Part shown: positions 26,947-34,602 of the stretch, one piece after another
Layout of the letters: each line of letters begins with the position of its first letter
Position numbering within the stretch: the first letter of the stretch is position 1
From: Thermocrispum municipale DSM 44069
Lineage (GTDB): Bacteria > Actinomycetota > Actinomycetes > Mycobacteriales > Pseudonocardiaceae
Assembly (NCBI RefSeq): GCF_000427825.1
Contig: NZ_KE386593.1
Span: 371,624 to 410,113, forward strand
Reading direction: 5' to 3'
DNA: 38,490 nucleotides
Program-made: the position numbers and the translations under genes
The notes under the pieces: model-generated
Databases searched by the model: none
Seen by the model: the letters and a program-made list of their open reading frames with translations, nothing else
What the model was told of the DNA's origin: nothing

Positions 26947-27669
26947 TCAGCTCGCGGGACGAACGACCACGTCGCCGGAATCGGTGGTCAGCTCGAGGCG
27001 ATGGTCGGCGCCGGAGTTGTTGCCGATGCGGATGTCGCGGTTGCCGGAGTCGGTGTCGGCCTCCACTTGGTACTCGCCCGGCGGCACGACCACGTCGATG
27101 TTGCCGCTGTCGACGTCGGCGGTGACGTTGGCGGGTGCGGTGAGCACCACCGTGATGTCGCCGGAATTCGCGGTCAGGGTCAGGTCGGCGCCGAGTCCCG
27201 CACCGGTGATGTCGCCGGAGTTCGAGTCCACCGACAGCGGGCCCGCGATGTCCCGCAGCTTGGTGTCGCCGTTGTTGAGCTGGACCTCGCCGCCTGCGAC
27301 GCCGATCAGCTCCAGGTTGCCGGAGTCCAGTTCACCCATCACCTTGGTGTCGCGCGGCACGATCACTTCGTAGTCGACCTCGCACCACCAGCCGCAGCCG
27401 TCCAGCTTCAGGATGCTGCCGTCGACCGAGTACGCCTGCGTGTCCGGGGCGTCGAACCGGTAGCGGAACCGCTCCTTGATCTGCACTGTCGACACGTCGT
27501 CGGCACGCACCATCACGTCACCCGAGTCGTTGTCGATCTCGACGGTGTCGATGCGGGCGGTGACCCGCTCGGTCGCCTCCGTCTGCGAAGTCCAGAACCA
27601 ACCGGTGGCAAGTCCGACCGCCACGGCGATCAGTGCGATCCCGACGGCGAACTTGACGGTGCGTGACAT
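26947..27669 (-). CDS. DUF4097-like beta-repeat membrane protein
   Basis: A 240-residue protein with one N-terminal membrane helix (about residues 5-25, VKFAVGIALIAVAVGLATGWFW) and an extracytoplasmic right-handed beta-repeat domain. The repeats show the recurring S/N-G-D/N turn: DNDSGDVMVRA, LDSGNLELIG, LNNGDTKLRD, SNSGDITGAG, ANSGDITVVL, VDSGNIDVVV and TDSGDVVVRP. This matches DUF4097-type putative adhesin domains; the exact function is unknown. The ATG follows GAGGGGATC; an upstream in-frame extension to 27765 lacks support. It ends just past the dnaK promoter region and may share its termination. Confidence 0.85.
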   Translation of the reverse strand: MSRTVKFAVGIALIAVAVGLATGWFWTSQTEATERVTARIDTVEIDNDSGDVMVRADDVSTVQIKERFRYRFDAPDTQAYSVDGSILKLDGCGWWCEVDYEVIVPRDTKVMGELDSGNLELIGVAGGEVQLNNGDTKLRDIAGPLSVDSNSGDITGAGLGADLTLTANSGDITVVLTAPANVTADVDSGNIDVVVPPGEYQVEADTDSGNRDIRIGNNSGADHRLELTTDSGDVVVRPAS

Positions 27670-27808
27670 GAATTGATCCCCTCGTGTGTCCTTACCTGGA
27701 TCACGGTATGCCGCTTTCGCCGGTGCGGCATCGGGGAGAACCCCCAGGTTCGACCCTGGTTCCACTAACCTCGCAGACGCATGTGATGCGAATCGGATGG
27801 AGGAGTCC

Positions 27809-28360
27809 GTGACTGAGCAAACCCCTGCGCCACCGAATCCCTACGACTTCCTGCCCCAGGTTCCCACGTTCACCGTGACCAGCAACGACATCGCCGACGG
27901 CGAGACGCTTCCGACGCCGCACCTGTCCGGCAAGATGGGCGCGGGCGGCGAGGACCGGTCCCCGCACCTGCGGTGGGAAGGCTTCCCCGCGGAGACCAAG
28001 AGCTTCGCGGTGACCTGCTTCGACCCGGACGCCCCGACCGCGTCCGGATTCTGGCACTGGGCGGTGTTCAACATCCCGGCGTCGGTGACCGAGCTGCCGT
28101 CGGGCGCCGGTGACGAGAACGGCTCGGATCTGCCCGAGGGGGCGATCCAGCTGGCCGGTGACAGCGGGCACGTCGGTTACGTCGGTGCCGCTCCGCCGCC
28201 GAAGCACCGTCCGCACCGCTACATGTTCGTGGTGCACGCGGTGGACGTGGACAAGCTCGACGTCCCGGCCGAGGCCAAGCCGGCGTTCCTCGGGTTCAAC
28301 CTGTTCTTCCACACGCTGGCCCGCGCCTACATCACCCCGGTCTACGAGAACAAGGGCTGA
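27809..28360 (+). CDS. YbhB/YbcL-type PEBP-like protein
   Basis: A 183-residue protein of the phosphatidylethanolamine-binding/Raf-kinase-inhibitor-like family. Key family motifs are [25 protein letters not shown] (near residues 50-75), [17 protein letters not shown] and [15 protein letters not shown]. The anion-binding pocket residues (Asp-Pro-Asp, His-Trp) are present. No signal peptide, so it is cytoplasmic; the bacterial role is not established. The GTG is chosen because GGAGGAG (27799-27805) precedes it; the ATG at 27797 overlaps that site. A TAACCT hexamer at 27766-27771 could be the -10, and the short leader contains a start-stop ATGTGA at 27781. Confidence 0.88.
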   Translation: MTEQTPAPPNPYDFLPQVPTFTVTSNDIADGETLPTPHLSGKMGAGGEDRSPHLRWEGFPAETKSFAVTCFDPDAPTASGFWHWAVFNIPASVTELPSGAGDENGSDLPEGAIQLAGDSGHVGYVGAAPPPKHRPHRYMFVVHAVDVDKLDVPAEAKPAFLGFNLFFHTLARAYITPVYENKG

Positions 28361-28378
28361 TGCCGCGCGCCGACGTGC

Positions 28379-29005
28379 TCAGCGTTCCTGCCGAGCACGT
28401 CGGCGGCGTTCGGTGGGGTTGAGCAGGTACTCCACCACCGGACGAAGTTCTTCCGCGCTGGGCGGCTCGTCGTCGATCAGGCCTTGGATCAGCAGGCCGT
28501 CGATCCCGGCGAGGAACACCCGAAAAGCGACTTCGTCGTCGTGCTTGACCATCGAGGTCAGCACGTCCAACCAGCGGCGGGCGGCGGGTCGCAGCGAGGG
28601 ACGCCGAGCGGCCAGCAGATAGAGCTCGTACTCGGCCATGGTGCGGCCGCGCCGTGGGCCGAGCGCCTCGGCCAGCAGTGCCGAGACTTCGTCGGCCGCG
28701 CTCGGGCCGCTGTCCGGTGAGCCGCTCGAGCGCCGTAGGCCTTCGCGTGAGCGTGCGCGGTCGATCATCCAGTACACCTCGGTGGCCATGTCCCTGGCGC
28801 ACGCGATCAGCGTCGCGATGAGCAGGTCGTCGAGCGTGGCGAAGTGATACGTGGTCGACGCCGTGGGGATGCCCGCCTCGCGTGCCACGCTGCGGTGCGT
28901 CACGCCTGCGACGCCGTCGCGTTCGATCACACGCAGGGTGGCCTCGATGATCTCCTGGCGCCGCTTCTCGCCGCGGACCTTGCGGCCGTCCCGTCGCATC
29001 GTCAT
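28379..29005 (-). CDS. TetR-family regulator of the SMR pump
   Basis: A 208-residue regulator with an N-terminal TetR helix-turn-helix (about residues 12-58: RRQEIIEATLRVIERDGVAGVTHRSVAREAGIPTASTTYHFATLDDLLIA in segments) and a helical ligand domain. The ATG overlaps the stop of the SMR gene (ATGA), so both are made from one transcript. The near-perfect palindrome at 29345-29360, next to the -10 of the SMR gene, is the likely binding site, giving an autorepressed efflux operon (inference from layout). The ligand is unknown, probably a cationic toxic compound. Confidence 0.9.
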   Translation of the reverse strand: MTMRRDGRKVRGEKRRQEIIEATLRVIERDGVAGVTHRSVAREAGIPTASTTYHFATLDDLLIATLIACARDMATEVYWMIDRARSREGLRRSSGSPDSGPSAADEVSALLAEALGPRRGRTMAEYELYLLAARRPSLRPAARRWLDVLTSMVKHDDEVAFRVFLAGIDGLLIQGLIDDEPPSAEELRPVVEYLLNPTERRRRARQER

Positions 29006-29331
29006 GCCGTCGCCCTGCCGATCTCGACGAGCACCACGCCGGCGATCACCAGGGCAAGGCCCGCGAGCATGGTGGCGTTGAGCTGTTCGTGCAGGAAGAC
29101 CACGCCGACGAGGGCGATCAGCGCGATGCCGAACGCCGCCCAGATCGCATACGCGACGCCGACCGGGACGCCTGCCTTGAGCACCAACGACAACAGGTAG
29201 AAGGCCAGGCCGTAGCCCGCCGCCACCACGAGCGACGGGCCCAGCTTGCTGAAACCCTCGGAGAACTTCAGCGCGACGGTGCCGCTCACCTCGGCGGCGA
29301 TGGCCAGGGCCAGGAGCACGTAGGCGTACAT
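29002..29331 (-). CDS. Small multidrug resistance (SMR) transporter
   Basis: A 109-residue protein with four membrane helices. The essential Glu14 of the EmrE/QacE group is present (AIAAEVSGTVALKFSEGFSK), with the family motifs GYGLAFYLLSLVLKAGVPVGVAYAIWAAFGI and FLHEQLNATMLAGLALVIAGV. It should exchange protons for quaternary or aromatic cations as a dimer. Only one SMR gene is present here, so a homodimer is expected. A -10 hexamer (TAGTCT) stands six bases before the ATG; the TetR gene follows with a four-base overlap. Confidence 0.94.
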   Translation of the reverse strand: MYAYVLLALAIAAEVSGTVALKFSEGFSKLGPSLVVAAGYGLAFYLLSLVLKAGVPVGVAYAIWAAFGIALIALVGVVFLHEQLNATMLAGLALVIAGVVLVEIGRATA

Positions 29332-29337
29332 CGCTCC

Positions 29338-29360
29338 AGACTACCTGAACAAATGTCCAG
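29338..29360 (-). promoter_or_regulatory. Promoter and palindromic operator of the SMR-TetR operon
   Basis: Minus-strand TAGTCT (29338-29343) stands six bases before the SMR start. Directly upstream, CTGAACA-AA-TGTCCAG (29345-29360) is an inverted repeat with 6 of 7 arm positions matching, placed between -10 and -35 where a TetR repressor would block polymerase. Confidence 0.65.
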
Positions 29361-29376
29361 AAAGTCCGCCGCGCGC

Positions 29377-29958
29377 TCAGCGGCTGGTGTCGGTGCGGTG
29401 GAAGTTGAGGTAGGCGCGCGACGGTGTCGGGCCGCGCTGGCCCTGGTAGCGCGAACCGGCCTCCTTCGTCCCGTACGGGTACTCCGCGGAGCTCGACAGC
29501 CGGAACAGGCACAGCTGACCGATCTTCATCCCCGGCCACAGCGTGATCGGCAGGTTGGCCACGTTGGACAGCTCGAGCGTGATGTGCCCGGAGAAGCCGG
29601 GGTCGATGAAGCCTGCGGTGGAGTGCGTCAGCAACCCGAGCCTGCCCAGCGACGACTTGCCCTCCAGCCGTCCGGCCAGATCGTCGGGCAGCGTGACCAT
29701 CTCGAACGTCGATCCCAGTACGAACTCGCCCGGGTGCAGCACGAACGGGTCGTCACCGGTCTGCTCGACCAACGAAGTCAGCTCGTCCTGCTGCTGGGAC
29801 GGGTCGATGTGGGTGTACTTGGTGTTGTCGAACACCCGGAAGTACCGGTCCAGTCGCACGTCGATGCTCGACGGCTGGAGCATCTTCGGGTCGTACGGGT
29901 CCACGCCCAGCCGACCGGATTCCAGTTCCTTGCGCAGGTCGCGGTCACTCAGCAGCAC
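29377..29958 (-). CDS. dcd: dCTP deaminase, dUMP-forming
   Basis: A 193-residue trimeric enzyme of the dUTPase fold. It closely matches the mycobacterial bifunctional Dcd-Dut type, which turns dCTP into dUMP and supplies dTMP synthesis. Visible motifs: [17 protein letters not shown], the catalytic segment [19 protein letters not shown] with [26 protein letters not shown], and the C-terminal [14 protein letters not shown] that closes over the triphosphate. The assignment as bifunctional rests on similarity recalled from the family. The GTG start has a TAGGGT hexamer six bases upstream. Confidence 0.95.
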   Translation of the reverse strand: MLLSDRDLRKELESGRLGVDPYDPKMLQPSSIDVRLDRYFRVFDNTKYTHIDPSQQQDELTSLVEQTGDDPFVLHPGEFVLGSTFEMVTLPDDLAGRLEGKSSLGRLGLLTHSTAGFIDPGFSGHITLELSNVANLPITLWPGMKIGQLCLFRLSSSAEYPYGTKEAGSRYQGQRGPTPSRAYLNFHRTDTSR

Positions 29959-29964
29959 GCGCTC

Positions 29965-29970
29965 ACCCTA
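29965..29970 (-). promoter_or_regulatory. -10 hexamer TAGGGT of dcd, leaderless-type
   Basis: Minus-strand TAGGGT stands six bases before the GTG; its TAG is also the stop codon of the GlxA-type gene upstream. Confidence 0.5.
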
Positions 29971-30945
29971 GCCCGCGCGGTCGGCGGGAGCACGGAACGT
30001 GCGCCGGTAGGCCAGCGGACTCACCCCGATGCTGGACCGCAGATGCTGCCGCAAGGACGCCGCCGTACCAAGCCCTGCCGCCGCCGCGACCTCGTCCACG
30101 CTCAGGTCCGTCGTCTCCAGCAGGTGTCTGGCGTGGTCGATGCGCTGCTGGGTGAGCCAAGCGCCGGGCGACATCCCCGTCTCGGCCCGGAACTTGCGGG
30201 AGAACGTGCGCACGCTCATGTGTGCGTGGGCGGCCATGCTTGCCAGGTCGAGTGGTTCGGCCAGGCGCTGGAGTGCCCAGGCACGGGTCGGCGCGGTGCT
30301 CGTGGCGTCGCCATCAGGCACGTGGCGCTCGATGAACTGTGACTGGCCGCCCTCGCGCCACGGTGGGACGACGCAGTAGCGGGCCGCGCGGTTGGCGACC
30401 TCGCTGCCGTGGTCGGAGCGGACGACGTGCAGGCAAAGGTCGACCCCGGCTGACAGGCCGGCGGACGTCGACACGTCTCCGTCGTCGACGAACAGCACGG
30501 TCTCGTCGAGCTTCACGCGCGGGTAGAGGGCGCGGAACGTCTCCACGTGTGCCCAATGAGTGGTCGCCGGCCGATCGTCGAGCATGCCCGTCGCGGCGAG
30601 CACGAACGCACCGGTGCAGATCGACATGAATCGCGCATGCGACGGCACGGTCTCCAGCGCGCGAGCCAGCTCGTCCGGCAGTACCCCGTCGTGACGGGGT
30701 CCCTCCAGCTGGGTGCCGGGGACGATCACGCTGTCCGCTTCCCGCAGTGCTTCCGGCCCGTCGTCGGGAAGGATCGAGTAGCCGGCGTTCGTCCGCAGCG
30801 GCCCCTCGTCGAGTCCGCAGATGCGCACGTCGTAAAGCCGGCTTCCGTCCGGGTCCCTGGCCGAGTTGAACACCATGGGTGGGATGGCCAGGTCATAGCC
30901 GATCACCGGGTTGAGGGCAAGGACCACGATGCGATGGGGCTGCAT
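29968..30945 (-). CDS. GlxA-type regulator (DJ-1/PfpI domain plus AraC helix-turn-helix)
   Basis: A 325-residue transcriptional regulator. The N-terminal class I glutamine-amidotransferase-like domain (about residues 1-190) keeps the nucleophile-elbow cysteine in RFMSICTGAFVLAATGML and the later STSAGLSAGVDLCLHVV. The C-terminal AraC/XylS double helix-turn-helix covers about 220-315 (LDLASMAAHAHMSVRTFSRKF, GMSPGAWLTQQRIDHARHLLE, SVDEVAAAAGLGTAASLRQHL, GVSPLAYRRTF). I chose the ATG at 30945, with AAGGAT upstream; two earlier in-frame ATGs exist (30963 and 31005). It is divergent from an MFS gene, whose expression it probably controls (inference). Confidence 0.92.
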   Translation of the reverse strand: MQPHRIVVLALNPVIGYDLAIPPMVFNSARDPDGSRLYDVRICGLDEGPLRTNAGYSILPDDGPEALREADSVIVPGTQLEGPRHDGVLPDELARALETVPSHARFMSICTGAFVLAATGMLDDRPATTHWAHVETFRALYPRVKLDETVLFVDDGDVSTSAGLSAGVDLCLHVVRSDHGSEVANRAARYCVVPPWREGGQSQFIERHVPDGDATSTAPTRAWALQRLAEPLDLASMAAHAHMSVRTFSRKFRAETGMSPGAWLTQQRIDHARHLLETTDLSVDEVAAAAGLGTAASLRQHLRSSIGVSPLAYRRTFRAPADRAG

Positions 30946-31015
30946 GGCCAGATCCTTGCACATATTGGCAATCAGGTCACTGTTGGTGATCTCCTCAGCC
31001 GTCAAGACTGATCAT

Positions 31016-32329
31016 GTGATTCAGCGAGAAGGTGTGGCCCTGCGGATCCACTGGGCGTGGGTGATTGCCGCCGTCGCGTTCGTGACGTTGATCGGTGCCG
31101 CGGGTTTCCGCGCCGTGCCGAGCGTGCTGATCGATCCGTTGCACGAGGAGTTCGGCTGGTCCCACGGCACGATCGGTTCGGCCGTGTCGATCAACCTGGT
31201 GTTGTTCGGGGTGATTTCTCCGTTCGCCGCGGCGTTGATGGACCGGTTGGGGATCCGCCGGGTGGTGGCCTGCGCGCTCGTACTGGTCGCCGCGGGTGCC
31301 GGGCTGACGGTGTTCATGACCGAGCCGTGGCAGTTGTTGTTGTGCTGGGGGGTGCTCGTCGGTGTCGGCACCGGCTCGATGTCGATGCCGTTCGTCGCCA
31401 CGATCACCGGCCGCTGGTTCGTCAAACGCCGAGGCTTGGTCAGCGGTGTGCTGACCGCGGCGGGCGCGGCCGGGCAGCTCGTCTTCCTGCCGTTGGTGGC
31501 GGCGCTGGTCACCGAATACGACTGGCGCGTCCCGTCGATCACGGTGGCCTGCGCGGCCCTGGCCGTCGTGCCGCTGGTCGTGCTGCTGATGCGCGACTAC
31601 CCGAGCGACGTCGGCACCACCGCGTACGGCGCTACCGAGGACGACGAAGCCGCTCGTCCGGTGTCGGGAAGCAGCGTGCTGCGGAGCCTGCGCATGCTGC
31701 GAGAAGCGGCAAGGACCAGGACGTTCTGGCTGCTCGCGGGCGGGTTCGCCATCTGCGGCGCGACCACCAACGGCCTGGTGGGGACGCACTTCGTCACCGC
31801 TGCCCACGACCACGGGATGCCGTCCACGACCGCCGCCGGCTTGCTGGCACTGGTTGGGATCTTCGACGTCGCAGGCACGATTCTGTCCGGCTGGCTGGTC
31901 GACCGGTTCGACCCGCGCTACCTGCTGGTCGGTTACTACACGCTGCGCGGGATGTCGCTGCTGATCCTGCCGTCGTTGCTGCAGCCGCACGTCGAGCCGA
32001 GCCTGTGGGTGTTCGTGATCTTCTACGGGCTCGACTGGATCGCCACCGTTCCGCCGACCGTGGCGTTGTGCCGTGAGCGGTTCGGCATGAACGGGCCGAT
32101 CGTGTTCGGCTGGGTGTTCGCCTCGCACCAGGTCGGCGCCGCGATCGCCGCCTACGGCGCGGGCGCAATCCGGGACGTCAACGGCAGCTACGACCTCGCG
32201 TGGTACGTCGCGGGCGGCCTGTGCGCGTTCGCCGCGCTCATGTCGGGCCGGATCCGGCGGCACGTAACGCGTCCGCCAGCCGGCTCGCCGCCACCGGAGC
32301 CAAGTCTGCAGCGAGTCCACCGAAGCTGA
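31016..32329 (+). CDS. MFS transporter, monocarboxylate-type layout
   Basis: A 437-residue (from the GTG at 31016) 12-helix transporter. The first helix is WAWVIAAVAFVTLIGAAGF, followed by VPSVLIDPLHEEFGWSHGTIGSAVSINLVLFGVISPFAAAL and the motif-A-like MDRLGIRRVVACAL. A central charged loop (TAYGATEDDEAARPVSGSS) splits two six-helix halves; the second has GWLVDRFDPRYLLVGYY. This layout resembles monocarboxylate/oxalate-type MFS proteins, but the substrate is unknown. The start is uncertain, with no clear ribosome binding site at 31016; GTG 31034 is possible. It is divergent from the GlxA-type regulator. The last 92 bases overlap the convergent MocR gene. Confidence 0.85.
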   Translation: MIQREGVALRIHWAWVIAAVAFVTLIGAAGFRAVPSVLIDPLHEEFGWSHGTIGSAVSINLVLFGVISPFAAALMDRLGIRRVVACALVLVAAGAGLTVFMTEPWQLLLCWGVLVGVGTGSMSMPFVATITGRWFVKRRGLVSGVLTAAGAAGQLVFLPLVAALVTEYDWRVPSITVACAALAVVPLVVLLMRDYPSDVGTTAYGATEDDEAARPVSGSSVLRSLRMLREAARTRTFWLLAGGFAICGATTNGLVGTHFVTAAHDHGMPSTTAAGLLALVGIFDVAGTILSGWLVDRFDPRYLLVGYYTLRGMSLLILPSLLQPHVEPSLWVFVIFYGLDWIATVPPTVALCRERFGMNGPIVFGWVFASHQVGAAIAAYGAGAIRDVNGSYDLAWYVAGGLCAFAALMSGRIRRHVTRPPAGSPPPEPSLQRVHRS

Positions 32330-33650
32330 GCCGCAGGTATTGGCCGGTGGGTTCGGCGGCGAACCACGGGCGGCCGGGGTAGACCACGAGTTCGCGGGCC
32401 ATGGCCTCGGCCGTGATCGTCGGCTCGTCCGAGCCGTCCGGGAGGCGGAGCCACAGGTGCAGGCCGCCGCTGGGGACCGTGACGTCGAGCCACGGGATAT
32501 GGGTCCGCAGCGCTTCGACCAGGGCGTCGCGCCGTTGCCGGAGGCCGGTGCGTAGGGAGCGCAGGTGGCGGGGCCAGGCGGGCGAGGTGAGGAATTCGAC
32601 CGCCGCGTGCTGGAGCGGGCCGGCCACGAAGAGGTCCTCCAGCAGCCGCGCGGTGCGCAGCCGGGCCGCCGCCACCCCGCGGGCGCCGATGGCCGACAGT
32701 CGCATCCCCGGTGCGACCACCTTGGTCAACGAGCGCACGTAGATGACGTGGCCGTCGTTGTCGTCGACCGACAGCGGAGGCGGGGCGCAACCGTCCAGGG
32801 TCAGACCGCGCGCGTAGTCGTCCTCGATGAGGAAGGCTTTCGCTTCCGCGACGACGTCCAGGACAGCGGCTCGCCGCTCGGCGGACAACACCGCCCCATG
32901 GGGGTTGGCGTGCAGCGGCTGACAGTAGAAGAGTCGCGCGCCGGTGGTGCGGAATGCCGCCGCCAGCAGATCCGGGCGGACGCCGTGTTCGTCGGTCGGC
33001 ACGCCCACCACGCGAAGACCCGCGTCGCGTGCCGCCGCCATCGCGCCGAGGTAGGTGGGCGCCTCGACAAGCACCACCTCGCCCGGCCTGCCCAGACCAC
33101 GAAAGGCGGCCGCAAGAGCCGGTTGCCCGCCGGAGCAGATGGTGAAGTCGGCCGCGCGGAGGCCGCCGCCGACCTCGTTGGCAAACCATTCCCGCAGGTC
33201 GGGGAGCCCTTCGGTGGGTTGCCTGCCCCACGCCGCCGGTTTGCGGGCGGCCCTGGCCATCGCCGCGCCCAGGGCGCCGAGAGGTTGGAGTTGCTGGTCG
33301 AAGTACCCGCAGCTGAGCGGTAGCGCTTCCGGGCGGTGGGTGGCCAGCAGCGCGGCCAGCTCGTCCTCACCCGGGCGTCCGTCGGCGAGCACCACGCTCT
33401 GCCAGGACAGATCGGGCGGTGTGGCCGCGGCTGGTTGCCGTTGAGCGGCGATGAAGGTGCCGCGACCCGGGCGCACTTCGACCAGCCCGCGGGCGGCGAG
33501 TTGTTGCACCGCGGTCTGCACCGTGACCGGCGAAGCGCGGTGCCGCGCCATGAGTTCGCGGACCGAGGGCAGCTTGTCGCCCGGGTTGCCCGCGTCGACG
33601 ACCGCCAGCAGCTCTTCAGTAACACGAGCCGCAGCGTTATCATGGATCAT
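32238..33650 (-). CDS. MocR-type regulator (GntR helix-turn-helix plus aminotransferase-like domain)
   Basis: A 470-residue regulator. The GntR winged helix-turn-helix lies at about residues 5-70 (PGDKLPSVRELMARHRASPVTVQTAVQQLAARGLVEVRPGRGTF in sequence). The rest is a fold-type I PLP domain with TEGLPDLREWFANEV, ICSGGQPALAAAF, PTYLGAM, FYCQPLHANPHGAVLS, the Asp of LIEDDYARGL, and Schiff-base Lys in RSLTKVVAPGMRLS. Such proteins use PLP or an amino compound as signal. The ATG at 33650 overlaps the divergent exporter ATG by two bases; a TTG at 33659 is the only earlier start. Autoregulation and control of the exporter are expected through the GATAACG sites. Confidence 0.92.
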   Translation of the reverse strand: MIHDNAAARVTEELLAVVDAGNPGDKLPSVRELMARHRASPVTVQTAVQQLAARGLVEVRPGRGTFIAAQRQPAAATPPDLSWQSVVLADGRPGEDELAALLATHRPEALPLSCGYFDQQLQPLGALGAAMARAARKPAAWGRQPTEGLPDLREWFANEVGGGLRAADFTICSGGQPALAAAFRGLGRPGEVVLVEAPTYLGAMAAARDAGLRVVGVPTDEHGVRPDLLAAAFRTTGARLFYCQPLHANPHGAVLSAERRAAVLDVVAEAKAFLIEDDYARGLTLDGCAPPPLSVDDNDGHVIYVRSLTKVVAPGMRLSAIGARGVAAARLRTARLLEDLFVAGPLQHAAVEFLTSPAWPRHLRSLRTGLRQRRDALVEALRTHIPWLDVTVPSGGLHLWLRLPDGSDEPTITAEAMARELVVYPGRPWFAAEPTGQYLRLSFGGLAADLAPVAASRLADALRAAGSGPT

Positions 33651-33690
33651 GAGAGACAATGATAACGTTACCCGCCCGCCACGGATAACG
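33635..33690. promoter_or_regulatory. Shared operator/promoter of the mocR-exporter pair
   Basis: CGTTATCAT (33635-33643) and ATGATAACG (33659-33667) form perfect 9-bp arms 15 bases apart, and a third GATAACG copy sits at 33684-33690. Each arm contains TATCAT, a possible -10 for the gene starting just inside (plus: 33638-33643, minus: 33659-33664). Both start codons lie between the arms, so both messages would be leaderless. Confidence 0.65.
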
Positions 33691-34602
33691 GTCGGCTTGG
33701 GTCTCGCGGCCGTCGCCGTCGTGTGCTTCAGTCTCTCCCTTCCGGCGACCCGAGTCGCGGTCGGCGCGCTGGATCCGATCTTCGTCGGGCCGGGGCGCTG
33801 TGCGGCCGCGGGCCTGCTGGCGATCGTCTACTTGGTGGTGACCCGTACGCCGTGGCCCGGTTGGCGGCTGGTGCCCCGGTTGGTGGTCGTCGCCGCCGGG
33901 GTCGGGATCGGGTTTCCGTTGCTGTCGTCGATGGCGCTGGTCGACGAGAGTTCCGCGCACGGCGCCGTGGTCATCGCGTGCTTGCCGTTGGCCACCGCGA
34001 CGTTCGCCGTGCTGCGCGCCAAGGAGCGCCCGCACACCGAGTTTTGGCTGGCCAGCGCGGTGGGAATGACCACGGTGCTGGTGTTCGTCGCGGTCAGCGG
34101 CGGTCTCGACGGGGGCTTCTCGCTGTCCGACGTGTATCTGCTCGGCGCGGTGGTACTCGGCGGCTGGGGTTACGCCGAGGGCGGCATGCTGGCCGGCGAG
34201 ATCGGCGGGGCCCAGACGATTTCGTGGGCCGTGGTGCTGGTGCTGCCGGTGACGCTGCCCGTGGCGATCATGACCTCCGACGGTCTCGGTGAGGTGTCGT
34301 GGGCGCAGGGAATCTCGTTCGTCTACCTGGCGACGTGCACGATGTATCTCGGCTTCTTCGCGTGGTATGCCGCCATGGCGCGCGACGGCATCGCCCGGGT
34401 CGGCCAGGTGCAGTTGATGCAGCCGGTGTTGACGCTGGCGTGGTCGGCGGTGTTACTCCACGAGCGTGTGACGCTGCTGTCGGTGCTGGTCGCCGTCGCG
34501 GTGCTGGCCAGTGTGGTGTGGACGCAGCGGGCGCGGGTGTCGCGTCAGGCGGCGGGTGAGCCCGCGGCCTTGCCGGAGGCCGTGCGGACCGGGCGAGAGT
34601 AG
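33649..34602 (+). CDS. EamA-family (DMT) transporter
   Basis: A 317-residue transporter with ten predicted membrane helices in two EamA repeats. The first repeat starts at about residue 14 (ITVGLGLAAVAVVCFSLSLPATRVAV) and includes DPIFVGPGRCAAAGLLAIVY; the second starts near residue 160 (YLLGAVVLGGWGYAEGGML) and ends in LMQPVLTLAWSAVLLHERVTLLSVLVAVAVLASVVW, which carries the family's HE motif. Such proteins export amino acids or related metabolites. MocR regulators are often divergent from EamA genes, so the substrate may be an amine or amino acid (inference). The start overlaps the mocR start, and the 3' end overlaps the MpaB-type gene by 58 bases. Confidence 0.9.
   Translation: MRDNDNVTRPPRITVGLGLAAVAVVCFSLSLPATRVAVGALDPIFVGPGRCAAAGLLAIVYLVVTRTPWPGWRLVPRLVVVAAGVGIGFPLLSSMALVDESSAHGAVVIACLPLATATFAVLRAKERPHTEFWLASAVGMTTVLVFVAVSGGLDGGFSLSDVYLLGAVVLGGWGYAEGGMLAGEIGGAQTISWAVVLVLPVTLPVAIMTSDGLGEVSWAQGISFVYLATCTMYLGFFAWYAAMARDGIARVGQVQLMQPVLTLAWSAVLLHERVTLLSVLVAVAVLASVVWTQRARVSRQAAGEPAALPEAVRTGRE

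Noticed and set aside
27740-27775. A tRNA T-arm-like sequence (CCAGGTTCGACCCTGG)
   Set aside because: The stem-loop has the wrong loop length, no acceptor, D or anticodon arm can be built, and it lies in a promoter region.
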